Positions 37,679 through 47,389 of a stretch of 64,000 bases of DNA are shown here, piece after piece; the stretch's first letter is position 1; the number at the start of each line of letters is the position of its first letter. The stretch lies in NCBI RefSeq assembly GCF_001870785.1, contig NZ_MOLV01000001.1, positions 62,001 to 126,000 on the forward strand, written 5' to 3'. The position numbers and the translations under genes were made by a program. The stretch comes from Exiguobacterium sp. KRL4. GTDB taxonomy: Bacteria; Bacillota; Bacilli; Exiguobacteriales; Exiguobacteriaceae. The notes under the pieces were generated by a model. It saw only the letters and a list, made by a program, of their open reading frames with translations. It was not told the DNA's origin and made no database searches.

Positions 37679-37706
37679 AAAAAGTCGCCATGATGATGGC
37701 GGCTTT
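37679..37706 (+). terminator. Weak hairpin after the rluF-like gene
   Basis: AAAGTCGCCAT pairs with ATGGCGGCTTT (one mismatch) over GATG. Few T follow. Confidence 0.55.
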
Positions 37707-37739
37707 ACTTGTATACATATAAGGAAAAGGGGGTTCATC

Positions 37740-38615
37740 ATGGATAAACGGGGAATGAGTGCGACGTTCGTCGCCTATGTGATCGGAGGATTGTTACCGA
37801 TCTATAAACTGTTTGCGGATCAAGTGCCGGCCTGGACAGTCGTCTCAATCCGAATCATCAGTGCCTTTATCTTTGTTACGTTGTTACTGCGACTGACAGG
37901 GAAGTTTAAGCACGTCAAGCAACTCTGGCGAAGTAAACGTCAACGCAATACCGTTTTAGGGGCAGGACTTGTCCTTGGGGGAAACTGGACCTTGTATCTG
38001 TACGCGATCGGCGAAGGATACATCGTCGAATCCTCGCTCGGTTATTACATCAATCCACTCGTCAGTGTCTTGTTCGGATTGCTGTTTTTTGGTGAACGCT
38101 TGAATCGGGCTCAGCTTCTTGCGATGGCGAGCGCCATCACTGGTGTCCTGATTTTAACGTTTGGATATGGAAAGTTTCCGATCATCGCGTTTTCACTTGC
38201 TATATCGTTTGCTTTTTATGGTGTCCTCAAAAAAAAGGCAGCCGCCGAGCCGTTATCCGGTCTGTTTCTTGAGACACTTGTCACGTTGCCGTTTGCTATG
38301 TTGACACTTGGCATTACAGGAGCGAACCCGATTGCTCTCCCGACAGAGGCCTTGTTCGCCATCGTCATGCTTGGCGTAGCGACTGCGGTGCAATTGATGT
38401 TATTCGGATACGGGATGCCGAAAATTCCTTTTGTCTACGTCGGGATTTTACAATATATCGCACCGACCTTGACGTTGATTCTTGGTGTCTTTTTGTTCAA
38501 TGACGTCTTTACATCGATTCACTTCATCGCGTTCTTGTTCATTTGGTTGGCCGTTGCTGTATTTACGATCAGTGGAATATCGAGCGGTCGGATGAGGATG
38601 AAAAAAGTATCGTGA
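37740..38615 (+). CDS. EamA/RarD-like transporter, diverged copy
   Basis: A 291-residue protein with about ten membrane spans and the RarD core SSLGYYINPLVSVLFGLLFFGE. Compared with the next gene product, the N-terminal RarD signature is altered: YVIGGLLPIYK instead of YIIWGLLPIYWK, and TVVSIRIISA instead of EILAHRIVWS. So it is a paralogue that has changed in the first helices and may carry a different substrate. It looks intact. It lies 22 nt before rarD, probably as one transcript. Confidence 0.82.
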   Translation: MDKRGMSATFVAYVIGGLLPIYKLFADQVPAWTVVSIRIISAFIFVTLLLRLTGKFKHVKQLWRSKRQRNTVLGAGLVLGGNWTLYLYAIGEGYIVESSLGYYINPLVSVLFGLLFFGERLNRAQLLAMASAITGVLILTFGYGKFPIIAFSLAISFAFYGVLKKKAAAEPLSGLFLETLVTLPFAMLTLGITGANPIALPTEALFAIVMLGVATAVQLMLFGYGMPKIPFVYVGILQYIAPTLTLILGVFLFNDVFTSIHFIAFLFIWLAVAVFTISGISSGRMRMKKVS

Positions 38616-38637
38616 TCCAGAAAAGAGGGAATTAACA

Positions 38638-39558
38638 ATGAATAAATCGGGCTTGTTTGCGACATTAGCTGCCTACATCATTTGGGGGTTGTTGCCGATT
38701 TACTGGAAGTTGCTCGCGAGTGTCTCGAGCGAAGAAATTTTAGCACACCGGATTGTCTGGTCGTTTCTTTTTTTACTGCTGTTATTATATGTTCAAAAGG
38801 CGTTGCCAAAGTTTACCGGAGCCTTAAAAAATCCGTTCACCCGACGACTCTTTTTCTTGAATGGGCTGATCATCAGCATGAACTGGTTCATCTACATCTG
38901 GGCTGTGAATCATAATTTCATCGTCGAAGCCTCGCTCGGCTATTACATCAATCCTATCGTCAGCATCGTCTTCGGCGTGTTCTTTTTCCGGGAAAAATTG
39001 TCACGGATTGAATGGCTTGCGATTCTGCTTGCGACGATCGGGGTCTTGATTTTGACGATTGGTTACGGAAAGTTTCCGTGGATTTCGCTGGCGCTTGCCT
39101 TCAGCTTTGGTTTTTACGGTGTCGTTAAAAAACAACGTCCTTTAGAATCAACGGTCAGTCTGACGATTGAGACGCTCGCACCGTTACCGCTTGCGATCCT
39201 ATTTTTAGGTTACATAGGGGTCAGTGGACAAGAGACGTTTACTTCGTCCATTTTCGTAACGATTGGGCTCGTTTTGACGGGAGTCATCACGGCTGTGCCC
39301 TTGTTATTGTTCGGATTTGGCGCTCAACGGATTCCGTTTACGGTCGTCGGTTTTCTACAGTTCGTCGCCCCGACGTTGTCGCTTGCCATCGGTGTCCTCC
39401 TGTACGACGAACCCTTTACGAGAACTCACTTGATTGCGTTTACATTCATTTGGTCGGCTGCATTCGTCTTTACACTAAATGGATTGTTGATTCGAAAAAA
39501 ACAACTGCGGAAAGTAGCGCAAAAAGATAGAAGTCTGACCTCTCACGTGATAGAATGA
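38638..39558 (+). CDS. rarD: EamA-family transporter RarD
   Basis: A 306-residue inner-membrane protein of the drug/metabolite transporter superfamily with about ten spans. The RarD signature YIIWGLLPIYWKLL and EILAHRIVWSF is complete, followed by ASLGYYINPIVSIVFGVFFF. RarD was first linked to chloramphenicol sensitivity in E. coli; its natural substrate is not settled. The tandem arrangement with the previous gene suggests duplication. Confidence 0.88.
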   Translation: MNKSGLFATLAAYIIWGLLPIYWKLLASVSSEEILAHRIVWSFLFLLLLLYVQKALPKFTGALKNPFTRRLFFLNGLIISMNWFIYIWAVNHNFIVEASLGYYINPIVSIVFGVFFFREKLSRIEWLAILLATIGVLILTIGYGKFPWISLALAFSFGFYGVVKKQRPLESTVSLTIETLAPLPLAILFLGYIGVSGQETFTSSIFVTIGLVLTGVITAVPLLLFGFGAQRIPFTVVGFLQFVAPTLSLAIGVLLYDEPFTRTHLIAFTFIWSAAFVFTLNGLLIRKKQLRKVAQKDRSLTSHVIE

Positions 39559-39597
39559 AAACAGAGTATAAGGGATATCCTTAAGGAGGAACTAATC

Positions 39598-40263
39598 ATG
39601 AACCTAGCAGCAATGATCGACCACACGGCCTTAAAAGCAGAAACGTCACGTGCCCAAATCGAAACACTTTGTAAAGAAGCACTCGAATACAAATTTGCAA
39701 GCGTTTGTGTCAACCCGACAAACGTTGCACTCGCAGCAGAACTCTTAAAATCAGACGATGCCGTCAAAGTATGTACAGTCATCGGCTTCCCACTTGGTGC
39801 GAACACACCGGAAGTGAAAGCATTTGAAACACAAGATGCGATCAAAAACGGCGCAACAGAAATCGATATGGTCTTAAACATCGGTGCGTTAAAAGACGGC
39901 GATCTTTCACTCGTCGAACGCGACATCCGTGCGGTTGTCGAAGCGGCAAACGGTACACTTGTTAAAGTCATCTTCGAAAACTGTCTCTTAACAAAAGAAG
40001 AAATCAAAACAGCTGCTGAATTGTCAGTTAAAGCAGGCGCAGATTTCGTTAAGACGTCAACTGGTTTCTCAACAGGCGGCGCAACGGTAGAAGACATTCG
40101 TCTGATGCGTGAGACGGTCGGACCTGACATCGGTGTGAAAGCATCAGGTGGTGTCCGTGATTTCGAAGGAGCAAAAGCGATGATCGATGCCGGCGCAACG
40201 CGCATCGGTGCTTCTGCCGGTATCGCAATCGTCACAGGTGGTTCTTCAGACAGCGATTACTAA
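39598..40263 (+). CDS. deoC: Deoxyribose-phosphate aldolase
   Basis: A 221-residue class I aldolase that splits 2-deoxyribose-5-phosphate into glyceraldehyde-3-phosphate and acetaldehyde in deoxynucleoside breakdown. The Schiff-base lysine is Lys152 in DFVKTSTGF, with the partner lysine in [18 protein letters not shown] precedes the ATG. It stands alone, without the usual deoR, nupC or pdp neighbours. A possible extended -10 (TGATAGAAT at 39548-39556) lies upstream. Confidence 0.95.
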   Translation: MNLAAMIDHTALKAETSRAQIETLCKEALEYKFASVCVNPTNVALAAELLKSDDAVKVCTVIGFPLGANTPEVKAFETQDAIKNGATEIDMVLNIGALKDGDLSLVERDIRAVVEAANGTLVKVIFENCLLTKEEIKTAAELSVKAGADFVKTSTGFSTGGATVEDIRLMRETVGPDIGVKASGGVRDFEGAKAMIDAGATRIGASAGIAIVTGGSSDSDY

Positions 40264-40282
40264 GTTAAAAATAAATAAGTGT

Positions 40283-40329
40283 AAGCGTCCTTTTTTGCAA
40301 CGAAAGTTGGGAAAAGGGCGCTTTTTTTG
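40283..40329 (+). terminator. Terminator of deoC
   Basis: AAGCGTCCTTTT pairs with AAAAGGGCGCTT (one mismatch), followed by seven T. Confidence 0.85.
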
Positions 40330-40420
40330 TTTTGGGATAATTCTGAATTTGATTTTTAGGTTAAGAAGTCAGACATCCCTTCCGATAATCCAGTGTAGAA
40401 CAGTGAAGGGAAGTGGAAAA

Positions 40421-41398
40421 ATGTCAAAACGAATCGGTTTAACCGGACTTGCACTGACGATTGGTTTAGCAGGTTGCGGCAGTGTTATCGATGATCCTCA
40501 GCAAGCAGTCAAGGAACGACGGGAAATGGCAGTTGTTCTGTCTGATGTAGGATTAGGCGATCAATCATTCAGTGACGCTGCGATGAGCGGGATGTCGTTG
40601 CTTCGAGAAAAAGAAGATTGGTTCATTGATTATAGAGAATTGAGTGAAACGAAGTCATATGGAGTCGCTTTTGAGACATTGGCCAAACAAAAGCCGACCG
40701 TTGTCGTGGGTCTTGGTTTCATGGGGCAGGCAGATTTAGAAAAAGTCGCCAAACAATATCCGAAACAGCAGTTTGCGATTATTGATGCGGTATCTGAGTT
40801 GCCGAACGTCTTATCGGTCACATTCAAAGAAGACGAGGGAAGCTACTTAGCGGGGGCAGCAGCAGCAATCCAGTCAGAAAGTGAAACGATCGGATTCATT
40901 GGTGGGATGAAGTCGCCACTGATTGAAAAATTCGAAAAAGGATACATGGCAGGTGCAAAAGCCATCAATCCGGATATCCGTGTTCTGGTTGATTATGCGG
41001 AAGACTTTGCCGCCCCGGATAAAGGAAGACAACTTGCGAATACCCAGATGAAAAAAGAGGCGGATGTGTTGTACGCCGCAGCTGGTTTAACAGGGAGTGG
41101 TGTCCTCGAAGCTGCTGAGGCAAAAGGAAACAAAGCGATTGGTGTTGACAGCGATCAGACAGCGATTGCACCGGATGCGGTCATGACATCGATGCTGAAA
41201 CAAGTGGATCTCGCGATTACGAAGATTGGGGATACGGTAAAAGAGTCAGGTCTCCAGTCGGGGCAAATCGTCTTAGGTGTCAAGGACGGTGCAATCCAGC
41301 TCGCACCGATTCGTAATGTCAGCTTCACAGCAAAAGAATTACAGCAACTCGAACAGCTGAAGCAACAGATTCTCGAAGGGAAGGTGGACGTGCAATGA
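40421..41398 (+). CDS. BMP/PnrA-like substrate-binding lipoprotein
   Basis: A 325-residue protein of the basic membrane protein (PnrA/Med) family; characterised members bind purine nucleosides. The signal ends in the lipobox LAGC with Cys19. Family blocks are [37 protein letters not shown] and [18 protein letters not shown]. Longer upstream frames are rejected because AAGGGAAGTGG lies just before this ATG. No ABC transporter genes follow. Instead its last four bases overlap a chemoreceptor gene, so a sensory role is likely. The ligand is unknown; a nucleoside is a reasonable guess, with deoC upstream. Confidence 0.87.
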   Translation: MSKRIGLTGLALTIGLAGCGSVIDDPQQAVKERREMAVVLSDVGLGDQSFSDAAMSGMSLLREKEDWFIDYRELSETKSYGVAFETLAKQKPTVVVGLGFMGQADLEKVAKQYPKQQFAIIDAVSELPNVLSVTFKEDEGSYLAGAAAAIQSESETIGFIGGMKSPLIEKFEKGYMAGAKAINPDIRVLVDYAEDFAAPDKGRQLANTQMKKEADVLYAAAGLTGSGVLEAAEAKGNKAIGVDSDQTAIAPDAVMTSMLKQVDLAITKIGDTVKESGLQSGQIVLGVKDGAIQLAPIRNVSFTAKELQQLEQLKQQILEGKVDVQ

Positions 41399-43044
41399 CG
41401 TTACGGAAACGCTTTTTAGTATCGACACTCGTGACGATTGTCAGTGTCGTCGCCTTGATGGGCTGGACCTTATTCGAACTACGACAAATTCAATCTTACA
41501 ACGAAGATTACGGTAAACAGTTAGTTGAGATTTCAGAACTCGAGACAAAATTACTATACGAGCAGGCTGCTTGGAACCGACTAGCCAGTCAACCTTCAGA
41601 AAATCAGAAGGAGCAAGCACTGGCGTTGAGTAAAAAAAATGAAGCCGCATTGAATTCGCTTCAAAAAGCGTACTTGATCGATCGTTTTCAACAAGATCTG
41701 GATCGGGCTAAAATGAAATATACGACGTTATCCTCGGAACGAGAGACGTTGCTAAATGAGTTGAATCCGATTACGATTCGATCATATGCTGCCCGAATTG
41801 AAGGGGTGTTAAGTGACTTATATACGTTACATACGAAAAACGGGGAATTTTATGATGTCTTGCAACAAGAGGCGAAAGACAAGACGTTGAACCTGACACG
41901 CTCTGTTCTGATTGCGACATTCGTCTTGCTGATTGCTTTAGCATTGTACAATTGGTATTTCGCGCGGAGCATCACACGACCGATCAGCCGTGTCGTCAAA
42001 ACGGCAGAACAGATTTCGCAAGGGGATGTGTCACAACAATTAAAAATCTCAGGGCGAACGGATGAAATCGGTCGACTCGAGTCAGCGATTGCCCAGATGC
42101 AAGGAACGTTGCACGGGGTCATCGGCACGATCAGCCATACCTCGACGACGATCAATCAGATGAGCGAACAGGCGACGGCCGAAAATGCCAATATCGTTGA
42201 AGTATCCGGAAACATGACGCATGCCATTAACGAGATGGCGAGCGGGACCCAGACCGTCTCCGACGATTTACAGACGACCGTGAGTACGATCACGGATATG
42301 AGCAGTTTATTTGAACAAAGTGAACATCGAGCCCAACAGGCGTTAAGCCAAGGACAACTTGCCGATGCGACGATGGGGAAAAGTGCAAGAATCATGCAGG
42401 AGCAGGCAGAATCATTAGAAACCGCTTCGCTTCAAAATCGAGAGCTTGGTCATCAACTTGCCGGGTTTTTACAACAAACTCAACAGATTGAACAGATGGC
42501 GCAACTTGTCTCAAGTGTATCTGCCCAAACGAATCTCCTTTCACTAAATGCGGCAATCGAGGCAGCCCGAGCGGGAGAAGCCGGGCGTGGATTTGCCGTC
42601 GTTGCCAGCGAAGTGAAAAAATTGGCCGATGAGACACATCAAGCGACACGATCGATCTTTTCACTCGTGCGTTCGATTCGAGCAGATGGTGCGGTATTAC
42701 AAGACGCTTTGCTTCGATCAGAAAAAGAACAAGAACATCAAGTACAAAACTTTGCTGAAGTCAAAACGGCGTTTGAAGAAACAAGAAGTCACGTCGGAGA
42801 AGTCACGGAAACGTTACAGTTCATGGCGACACAGCTCGTTCACTCGAAACAACAAGCCAATCAGGTCGTCAATCAGGTCAGTTCGGTCAGTGGTGTGATG
42901 GAAGAGTTAGCCGCAGGAAATGAAGAAGTGGCGGCATCGATGCGGGATCAACAAGCTTCATTTGAACAGATTCATCAACTGATGTTAGAACTTGAACAAA
43001 CAACGACTTCACTCGATCAGCAAACAAATCAATTTAAATTATAA
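41395..43044 (+). CDS. Methyl-accepting chemotaxis protein
   Basis: A 549-residue chemoreceptor. It has a membrane segment at about 8-27, a helical four-helix-bundle-like sensor domain outside (28-168), a second span at about 170-190, a HAMP domain (about 192-245) and the cytoplasmic signalling coiled coil. The hairpin tip [20 protein letters not shown] lies near residues 379-398. Methylation-type Glu/Gln pairs are present in both flanking helices. Start and BMP gene overlap by 4 nt (ATGA). Confidence 0.93.
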   Translation: MTLRKRFLVSTLVTIVSVVALMGWTLFELRQIQSYNEDYGKQLVEISELETKLLYEQAAWNRLASQPSENQKEQALALSKKNEAALNSLQKAYLIDRFQQDLDRAKMKYTTLSSERETLLNELNPITIRSYAARIEGVLSDLYTLHTKNGEFYDVLQQEAKDKTLNLTRSVLIATFVLLIALALYNWYFARSITRPISRVVKTAEQISQGDVSQQLKISGRTDEIGRLESAIAQMQGTLHGVIGTISHTSTTINQMSEQATAENANIVEVSGNMTHAINEMASGTQTVSDDLQTTVSTITDMSSLFEQSEHRAQQALSQGQLADATMGKSARIMQEQAESLETASLQNRELGHQLAGFLQQTQQIEQMAQLVSSVSAQTNLLSLNAAIEAARAGEAGRGFAVVASEVKKLADETHQATRSIFSLVRSIRADGAVLQDALLRSEKEQEHQVQNFAEVKTAFEETRSHVGEVTETLQFMATQLVHSKQQANQVVNQVSSVSGVMEELAAGNEEVAASMRDQQASFEQIHQLMLELEQTTTSLDQQTNQFKL

Positions 43045-43053
43045 GTGGACACA

Positions 43054-43089
43054 AAAAACTCACCGAAGTGGAAAACGGTGAGTTTTTTA
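43054..43089. terminator. Bidirectional terminator between MCP and M23 peptidase
   Basis: AAAACTCACCG pairs with CGGTGAGTTTT; T tracts follow in both directions. Confidence 0.9.
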
Positions 43090-43098
43090 TCATATAAA

Positions 43099-44307
43099 TT
43101 AGAAAAAATCGCTGGGGTTAAGCTCGTTCGTCCGACCATTGGCATTATATTGATATCCGCCATCATGAATTTCAAAATGAAGATGGGGACCTGTCGAGTT
43201 TCCGGTACTACCGAGTTTTCCGATTTGTTGACCTTGTTTGACCTGTTGTCCTGCTTTTACATTCAACGCGTTCATATGTGCATAGACCGTCGTATAGGTT
43301 TTTCCGCCAATGCTGTGCGACAAGTAAACATGGTTGCCGTAAGGACCACCAGAGCTTGCTTGAATGACAGTCCCGTTCGCCGAGGCGACGATCGGGGAAT
43401 TAACGGGACCGGCTAAATCAATCCCGTTATGATAAGCGTATCCATTACCTCCACTCGCTGTACCCATTCCTTGGGAGATGGAACCAGCGGCCGGTTTGAT
43501 GAATTTACCTTTTGCTTTTGAGAGCACTTTTGTACTTGTTTTCGTGATGGAAGCAGCTTGTTTTTCGGCTACTTTTGCGGCACGGGCAGCGGCTTCTTGG
43601 GCTTTTAATTGTGCGGCGGCATCCTGTAAGCTCAAGATGTTTGTTTCGATCGACCGTTTTTCTGTTTTTAATCGACTGAGTAACGCTGTCCGTTTGATTT
43701 TTTCGGTTTTGAGTTCACGTTGTTTCTTTTTTAGCAGTGTCCGATCATCCATCAAATCAATCCGCGTCTGCTTCAAGTCTTTTTGAGCAAGTGCCAATTG
43801 ATGTTTGTTTTGTTCGTAATCCTTTAACAAAGAAGCATCGCTTTCGGCAATCGTGTTAAAAGCATTGAATCGACTGATCATATCGCCGACATCCTTAGCA
43901 CCAAAGACGGCTTCGAGTAAGGGATCGTCGTCCGCTTTGGATTGTCGGACGGCTAAACGATCACCTAACATTTTTTCTTGCTTGCTGATTTTTTCTTTTA
44001 AGGTGCGAATTTTTTTTTCCAATTGATTGATTTGTTTACGGTTGTGATCCATTTTTTGTTGATTCTCGACGACCTGCAACGTCAATCCATTAATCTGTTG
44101 ATCAAGCGCATACACCTTTTGTTGTGCTCGTGATAATTGTGTTTTTTTCTTTGAGAGCGCATTTTTTTGTTTCGATTGTTGTTGTGTGTTCTGGTATTGT
44201 TTTTCTTTATAAGAACTCGTTGCACCAACTGGATGCGCCAGCGGGCTGAAGAGTATTGTGATTGTCATGAGTGAAAGACCAAGCGTTTGCTTTAAAGATG
44301 ATTTCAT
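43099..44307 (-). CDS. Secreted M23 peptidase with coiled coil (EnvC/PcsB-like)
   Basis: A 402-residue exported protein. A signal peptide (about 1-30) is followed by long heptad-type coiled coils rich in Lys, Gln and Glu (about 35-250), then a LytM/M23 zinc peptidase domain (about 275-402). The metal motifs are HNGIDLAG (HxxxD) and GPHLHFEI (HxH), with VYAHMN between, so the catalytic site is complete. It should cut peptide cross-links in peptidoglycan or activate other hydrolases at division. An ATG five codons earlier abuts the AAAGGA, so this ATG is preferred, although its spacing is long. Confidence 0.88.
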   Translation of the reverse strand: MKSSLKQTLGLSLMTITILFSPLAHPVGATSSYKEKQYQNTQQQSKQKNALSKKKTQLSRAQQKVYALDQQINGLTLQVVENQQKMDHNRKQINQLEKKIRTLKEKISKQEKMLGDRLAVRQSKADDDPLLEAVFGAKDVGDMISRFNAFNTIAESDASLLKDYEQNKHQLALAQKDLKQTRIDLMDDRTLLKKKQRELKTEKIKRTALLSRLKTEKRSIETNILSLQDAAAQLKAQEAAARAAKVAEKQAASITKTSTKVLSKAKGKFIKPAAGSISQGMGTASGGNGYAYHNGIDLAGPVNSPIVASANGTVIQASSGGPYGNHVYLSHSIGGKTYTTVYAHMNALNVKAGQQVKQGQQIGKLGSTGNSTGPHLHFEIHDGGYQYNANGRTNELNPSDFF

Positions 44308-44636
44308 AGGTAGACCGTTCATTCCTTTCTGAATGTTGATACATGTTTTGAAATGATACCTGTTCTACTCTAACAAGAAAGATCTCCAATCGTCGTTACA
44401 GTTTCATTAAAAATATTATATGGGAATTATCAGGAGGTGATGTTTTTTTATTCAGAAGTGATTAAGTTATAGTGACAAAAGATAAAGAAAACCGCTTGAA
44501 AAGAGGGGGAAATGAAAAACACAAAAAAGTGAATGAAGACATTCACTTTTCATGAGGACCTGATATGTTTTTGTAACATTAAAAAAGAAAACGAAAAAAG
44601 GTTTAAGTCCTTCGAGAAAAGGTTAATTAATCCGAT
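44308..44636. other. Intergenic stretch before the M23 gene and after the SDR gene
   Basis: This 329-nt gap holds the upstream region of the M23 gene (no clear -35/-10 pair on the minus strand) and, at 44523-44550, the SDR terminator. At 44431 there is a perfect AGGAGGTGAT on the plus strand, but the frame after it stops after 10 codons. Nothing else is recognised. Confidence 0.5.
44523..44550 (-). terminator. Terminator downstream of the SDR gene
   Basis: AAAAGTGAATG pairs with CATTCACTTTT over four bases. On the minus strand it is followed by TTGTGTTTTTC. It is 87 nt beyond the SDR stop. Confidence 0.75.
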
Positions 44637-45386
44637 TCACTCTTCGTAAATCATTTTTCGTGTCATTCCACCGTCGAGGACCAACGTCTCACCTGTTAAA
44701 AAGTCATTTTCCGGATCTGTTAAAAACAGGGCCGCTCGTGCGACATCTTCCGGTTTTCCGACCCGACCAGCCGGGTGTTGGCTGTGATCTTCGGGTGATA
44801 GCTCATGATAATTACCGGTCTCAATCCAACCGGGAGCAATCGCATTGACGAAAATACGGTCTGTTCCCAAGGAAACGGCAAGAGCATGCGTCAAGGCAAC
44901 GATACCCCCTTTTGTAGCGGCATAAGATTCCGTATCCGGTTCGGACATGAAGGCGCGGGTCGAAGCTAGATTGACAATCCGACCCCCAGCTGGATTCTTC
45001 TTCAGATAAGGAGCTGCGGCTTTTGTCGTCAAAAAGATACTGCGAAGATTCGTGTGTTGAACCCGATCCCATTCGTCGAGCGATAGTTCAAGGAGAGGTT
45101 TTCGGACGATGATGCCCGCATTGTTAATGACGACATCGATGCGCCCTGTATGTTCGATCGCCTTATCAATTAATAGATCGACATCCCGTTCATCCTGGAC
45201 ATCTAGATGATAAAAATAAGCTGTTCCACCATCTGCTTCGATTTCTGATGCAAGATCATCACCGGTCATCTGATCGATGTCGGCTAGAATGACTGTTGCG
45301 CCTTCTTTCGCATAGGTTTTGGCAAGTGTCGCTCCAATGCCGTTAGCGGCACCGGTAATGATGACGGTATGGTTGACGTGGTTCAT
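44637..45386 (-). CDS. Short-chain dehydrogenase/reductase
   Basis: A 249-residue classical SDR oxidoreductase. The cofactor motif is TGAANGIG (11-18), with Asp at the end of strand 2 (LADID), which suggests NAD(H). NNAG lies at 88-91, and the catalytic set is Ser142, Tyr155 and Lys159 (SYAATKGG). The C-terminal block GETLVLDGGMTRKM is typical. A GTG three codons earlier (45395) is less well placed relative to TAGGAG than this ATG. The substrate is unknown; similarity in style to sugar or polyol dehydrogenases is not enough to call. Confidence 0.88.
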   Translation of the reverse strand: MNHVNHTVIITGAANGIGATLAKTYAKEGATVILADIDQMTGDDLASEIEADGGTAYFYHLDVQDERDVDLLIDKAIEHTGRIDVVINNAGIIVRKPLLELSLDEWDRVQHTNLRSIFLTTKAAAPYLKKNPAGGRIVNLASTRAFMSEPDTESYAATKGGIVALTHALAVSLGTDRIFVNAIAPGWIETGNYHELSPEDHSQHPAGRVGKPEDVARAALFLTDPENDFLTGETLVLDGGMTRKMIYEE

Positions 45387-45470
45387 CTGAATCACTCCTA
45401 GGATGAGATCGTATATCTAAGTAGACTGCTTTATTCAAATAGCCGAAAATGCATCGGTTAAAACCTGCTG

Positions 45471-45476
45471 TATAAT
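45471..45476 (+). promoter_or_regulatory. Putative -10 element before the YkvA-like gene
   Basis: A consensus TATAAT lies 82 nt before the start. No clear -35 is seen at 16-18 nt. Confidence 0.4.
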
Positions 45477-45558
45477 AGGAAGAAAGGATTATGAACATAG
45501 GCTTTAGGGAACATAAACAATAGTTAACGCTACTATTATGTTGAATGGGGGATTTTTG

Positions 45559-45993
45559 ATGGATTTATCGAATCAAAAGCTTGAGACAGAACAAAAAAAA
45601 TATACAGATGAAGCGAAGTCGTATATTGATCAACCGAAGAAAACCAATTCGATACTAAAACGGGCAACTGATAAAATAAATAAAAATTCAAGTTTATCAG
45701 TCGTTTTTTCTCCTGTCCGTTTACTAATCGATATGGTTCGTGCGTATCAATCAGGTGAATATCGAAACATTCGTCGGACGACGATTTTGAAAGTAATCGG
45801 CGCATTGATTTATCTCGTGTCACCGATTGACCTCGTTCCTGACTTCGTCCTTGGATTTGGATTCGCTGATGATATCGCGATTATCTTATTCGTGACGAAA
45901 ACTGTCTTTGAGGAATTGACACGCTTTAGTGATTGGCAGGACGAGCAACAAAAAGCACGTACACAACCACTTCAAAGTGAAGACGCCTATTGA
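45559..45993 (+). CDS. YkvA-family protein (DUF1232)
   Basis: A 144-residue protein with a polar, Lys/Glu-rich N-terminus and the DUF1232 core near residues 80-115: IGALIYLVSPIDLVPDFVLG then FADDIAII. The core has a hydrophobic helix, so membrane contact is likely. Function unknown in the family. GGGGGA lies 7 nt before the ATG at 45559, so an earlier ATG at 45538 is rejected. Confidence 0.85.
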   Translation: MDLSNQKLETEQKKYTDEAKSYIDQPKKTNSILKRATDKINKNSSLSVVFSPVRLLIDMVRAYQSGEYRNIRRTTILKVIGALIYLVSPIDLVPDFVLGFGFADDIAIILFVTKTVFEELTRFSDWQDEQQKARTQPLQSEDAY

Positions 45994-46001
45994 GTATGTT
46001 C

Positions 46002-46038
46002 AGCCTGTTGTTGACTACGAGTCAGCAATGGGCTTTTT
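46002..46038 (+). terminator. Terminator after the YkvA-like gene
   Basis: An imperfect stem (GCC/GGC outer, TTGACT/AGTCA inner) is followed by five T. Confidence 0.7.
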
Positions 46039-46125
46039 GTCGTGAAAAAACGTGATTTCTGTACGCTACCTGAAAAGTTCGTTACACTAAACATAGAAAA
46101 AGTTTTCAAGGGAAGGAGGTATGTG

Positions 46126-46710
46126 ATGGCTTGGCACTCATGGATTGAATCATATGGCTATTTTGGAATAATGTTGACATTGATGTTTCCATTTTTACCA
46201 AGTGAAGTCCCGCTTGCCTACGCGGGTTATCTTGTTCATACGACTGAATTTAACCTGATTATCATGTTAGTTGTCGCGGTCATCAGTTTTGTGATCAGTC
46301 AAAATATCTTTTTTACAATCGGCCGGCTCGGCAGTGACCGCCTGCTGACACGTGTGTTTAAGTGGTTTCGGATTTCTGAAACGAAGATGAGTCAGTTCCA
46401 ACACCAGATGGATACACGGGGGCGCTTTATTCTTTTGTTGTCACCGATGTGGCGAATGGGGTTTGCGATTGGAGCAGGATTAACGGGTGTCTCACGGCTG
46501 ACGTTTACGATTGCGACGACGATTTCTTTTTTTGCCTGGTCGGTCTTTTTCATCTGGGGGGGAAAAAAACTGGGACACGGTATGATGGGACGACACCATG
46601 ACTTCCACCATTACATACCTTGGTTGATTGGTCTTGTTGTGTGTGGAGCGGGGTACCTGTATTTCCGGAAAAAAACATTACTGAAAAGACAAGAGCTATT
46701 AAAAAAATAG
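46126..46710 (+). CDS. DedA-family membrane protein
   Basis: A 194-residue polytopic protein of the DedA/SNARE-associated family; several members move undecaprenyl phosphate or other lipids across the membrane. The start is MAWHSWIESYGYFGIMLTL, with PFLPSEVPLAYAGYL, ISQNIFFTIGRLG and a re-entrant-type segment RFILLLSPMWRMGFAIGAGL that replaces the more usual RFIPGVR-type sequence. AAGGAGGT before the ATG decides the start over a longer upstream frame. Which lipid it handles is not visible. Confidence 0.82.
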   Translation: MAWHSWIESYGYFGIMLTLMFPFLPSEVPLAYAGYLVHTTEFNLIIMLVVAVISFVISQNIFFTIGRLGSDRLLTRVFKWFRISETKMSQFQHQMDTRGRFILLLSPMWRMGFAIGAGLTGVSRLTFTIATTISFFAWSVFFIWGGKKLGHGMMGRHHDFHHYIPWLIGLVVCGAGYLYFRKKTLLKRQELLKK

Positions 46711-46722
46711 AGGAGTGTTCCT

Positions 46723-47349
46723 ATGGCAGTGATTTTATTTGATATTGACGGTACGTTGATTGATTCGACAACTCAGATGACCGAGGCGATTCATTTGGCA
46801 ATGGACGATATGCCACATCTCGTCAAGCCGTCACAAGAGAGTGTGCAATCAAGTTATGGATTAGCGGGTAGTGCCTTTTGGCGTCAGGCGATTCCAGATG
46901 CATCAGAAGAAGACATCCGGTCGATTCGTAAAAAACGTCACCATCACTTGGAACAGACGATAGCCGGACAAGAAATTTTATTTGACGGAATCCGAGACCT
47001 GTTGGAGGAATTGACGAAACGGGGACATATCGTATCGACAGCGAGTAACTGTGGTGTCCACTATTTAAATCTAGTCCTCGACAGTCAATCGATTCGTTCT
47101 TATTTCACGAGTCCCAAATGTTTAGAGTCCGTCAATGGAAAACAAAAAGCCGACATCTTAGCGGCACAGCGGGAAGAGTTTGGTGACGTCGCGTATGTAA
47201 TGGTTGGCGATCGTTCATCTGACGTCGAGGCGGCACGGATCGAGAACATGCCTGTTGCGATTTGTCGTTTTGGATTTGGGACAGAAGAGGAATGGAAAAC
47301 CGCTGATTATCAACTGGATACACCAGCCGATCTTTTGAAATATGTCTAA
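46723..47349 (+). CDS. HAD-family hydrolase, phosphoglycolate phosphatase-like
   Basis: A 208-residue HAD-IA enzyme. Motif I is DIDGTLIDST at the N-terminus, motif II STASNCG, the motif III lysine is in NGKQKAD, and motif IV is VMVGDRSSDVEAA. Likely a small phosphomonoester phosphatase in the Gph/PpaX group; the substrate is unknown. It follows the DedA gene by 12 nt and ends the unit at a terminator. Confidence 0.87.
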   Translation: MAVILFDIDGTLIDSTTQMTEAIHLAMDDMPHLVKPSQESVQSSYGLAGSAFWRQAIPDASEEDIRSIRKKRHHHLEQTIAGQEILFDGIRDLLEELTKRGHIVSTASNCGVHYLNLVLDSQSIRSYFTSPKCLESVNGKQKADILAAQREEFGDVAYVMVGDRSSDVEAARIENMPVAICRFGFGTEEEWKTADYQLDTPADLLKYV

Positions 47350-47350
47350 C

Positions 47351-47385
47351 AAAGAAGCAGCCGCGTCAGCGAGCTGCTTCTTTTT
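47351..47385 (+). terminator. Terminator after the HAD gene
   Basis: AAAGAAGCAGC pairs with GCTGCTTCTTT, followed by a T tract; the convergent PTS-like gene ends at 47390. Confidence 0.88.
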
Positions 47386-47389
47386 CGTA

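Noticed and set aside
39543..40235. A 230-codon open frame on the minus strand opposite deoC.
   Set aside because: It mirrors the codon bias of deoC, has no ribosome site and resembles no protein family.
44431..44470. Perfect AGGAGGTGAT ribosome-binding sequence on the plus strand.
   Set aside because: The ATG in it gives only 10 codons and sits too close to the motif. No other start codon follows at a usable distance.
45491..45523. A 10-codon upstream frame before the YkvA-like gene.
   Set aside because: The AAAGGA is only 2 nt from the ATG and there is no sign of coupling.
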